16,288 bases of DNA from Triparma columacea (lineage: Eukaryota; Sar; Bolidophyceae; Parmales; Triparmaceae), in the NCBI GenBank assembly GCA_030267965.1, contig BRYA01000643.1, forward strand, positions 1 through 16,288, read 5' to 3'. Position 1 is the first letter of the stretch; every line of letters starts with the position of its first letter. Of the stretch, positions 16,221 through 16,288 are shown piece after piece. The position numbers were made by a program, and so were the translations under genes. The notes below the pieces were generated by a model. It ran no database searches and was not told the origin of the DNA. It saw only the letters and a program-made list of their open reading frames with translations.

Positions 16221-16288
16221 TTGTCAAAACAGCTTAATCTCAGCCTCCCCTCCCCCCCCCCAAACCTTTTCAAGAGTCCCATCCATCC

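Noticed and set aside
1..16288. tRNA, rRNA, transposon or CRISPR content
   Set aside because: By eye I found no A/B-box tRNA arrangement, transposase motif, terminal inverted repeat or spacer-repeat array; the only array is the protein-coding LRR repeat.

Overview
This window is compact eukaryotic nuclear DNA. Protein families recognisable only in eukaryotes (an HSF-type transcription factor, the PAN3 deadenylase subunit, a SAM/B-box/WW/IQ protein) are split by short GT-AG introns whose splice sites preserve frame and join conserved domains. Introns are 66-188 nt except one of 584 nt, and several carry CTAAC shortly before the acceptor. The mix of an HSF with a long low-complexity tail, a Dictyostelium-type metallo-beta-lactamase/cyclic-nucleotide-binding phosphodiesterase, and a BspA-like leucine-rich-repeat protein fits a free-living protist. 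A stramenopile microalga is my best guess, but this is inference; nothing here fixes the taxon.

The layout from left to right is as follows. (1) 3-872 (+): the 3' end of an unrecognised Cys-rich protein with a PIP-box-like tail. (2) 1137-1365 (-): a small Lys/Ala-rich gene with an apparent frame break. (3) 1484-4264 (+): a four-exon HSF-type transcription factor, 682 aa. (4) 4455-7578 (-): a two-exon cyclic nucleotide phosphodiesterase, 1003 aa. (5) 7897-9210 (+): a TSTD2/TrhO-type rhodanese protein, 437 aa. (6) 9249-11532 (-): a four-exon SAM/B-box/WW/IQ/SAM protein, 645 aa. (7) 11663-14006 (+): five-exon PAN3, 619 aa, beginning with a 16-nt coding exon. (8) 14265-15614 (-): a BspA-like LRR protein, 449 aa, with 13 nearly perfect 23-residue repeats. 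(9) 15807-16220 (-): a weak, unrecognised coding candidate.

Genes 1 to 8 alternate strictly in strand, so every neighbouring pair is divergent or convergent. The divergent start-to-start gaps are about 118, 318 and 130 bp and presumably hold shared promoters. One convergent pair (genes 5 and 6) has only 38 bp between stop codons, so their 3' UTRs must overlap. The genes do not form a pathway: transcription control, cyclic nucleotide breakdown, tRNA modification, scaffolding and mRNA deadenylation sit side by side as ordinary housekeeping and signalling genes. I saw no tRNA, rRNA, CRISPR array or transposon.

The most unusual items are the domain order of the SAM/B-box/WW/IQ/SAM protein, the phosphodiesterase with one intact and one degenerate cyclic-nucleotide pocket, the PAN3 N-terminus with two PAM2-like cores, a frame-preserving stop-free PAN3 intron, the young 138-bp duplication in the LRR gene, and the frame break in gene 2.
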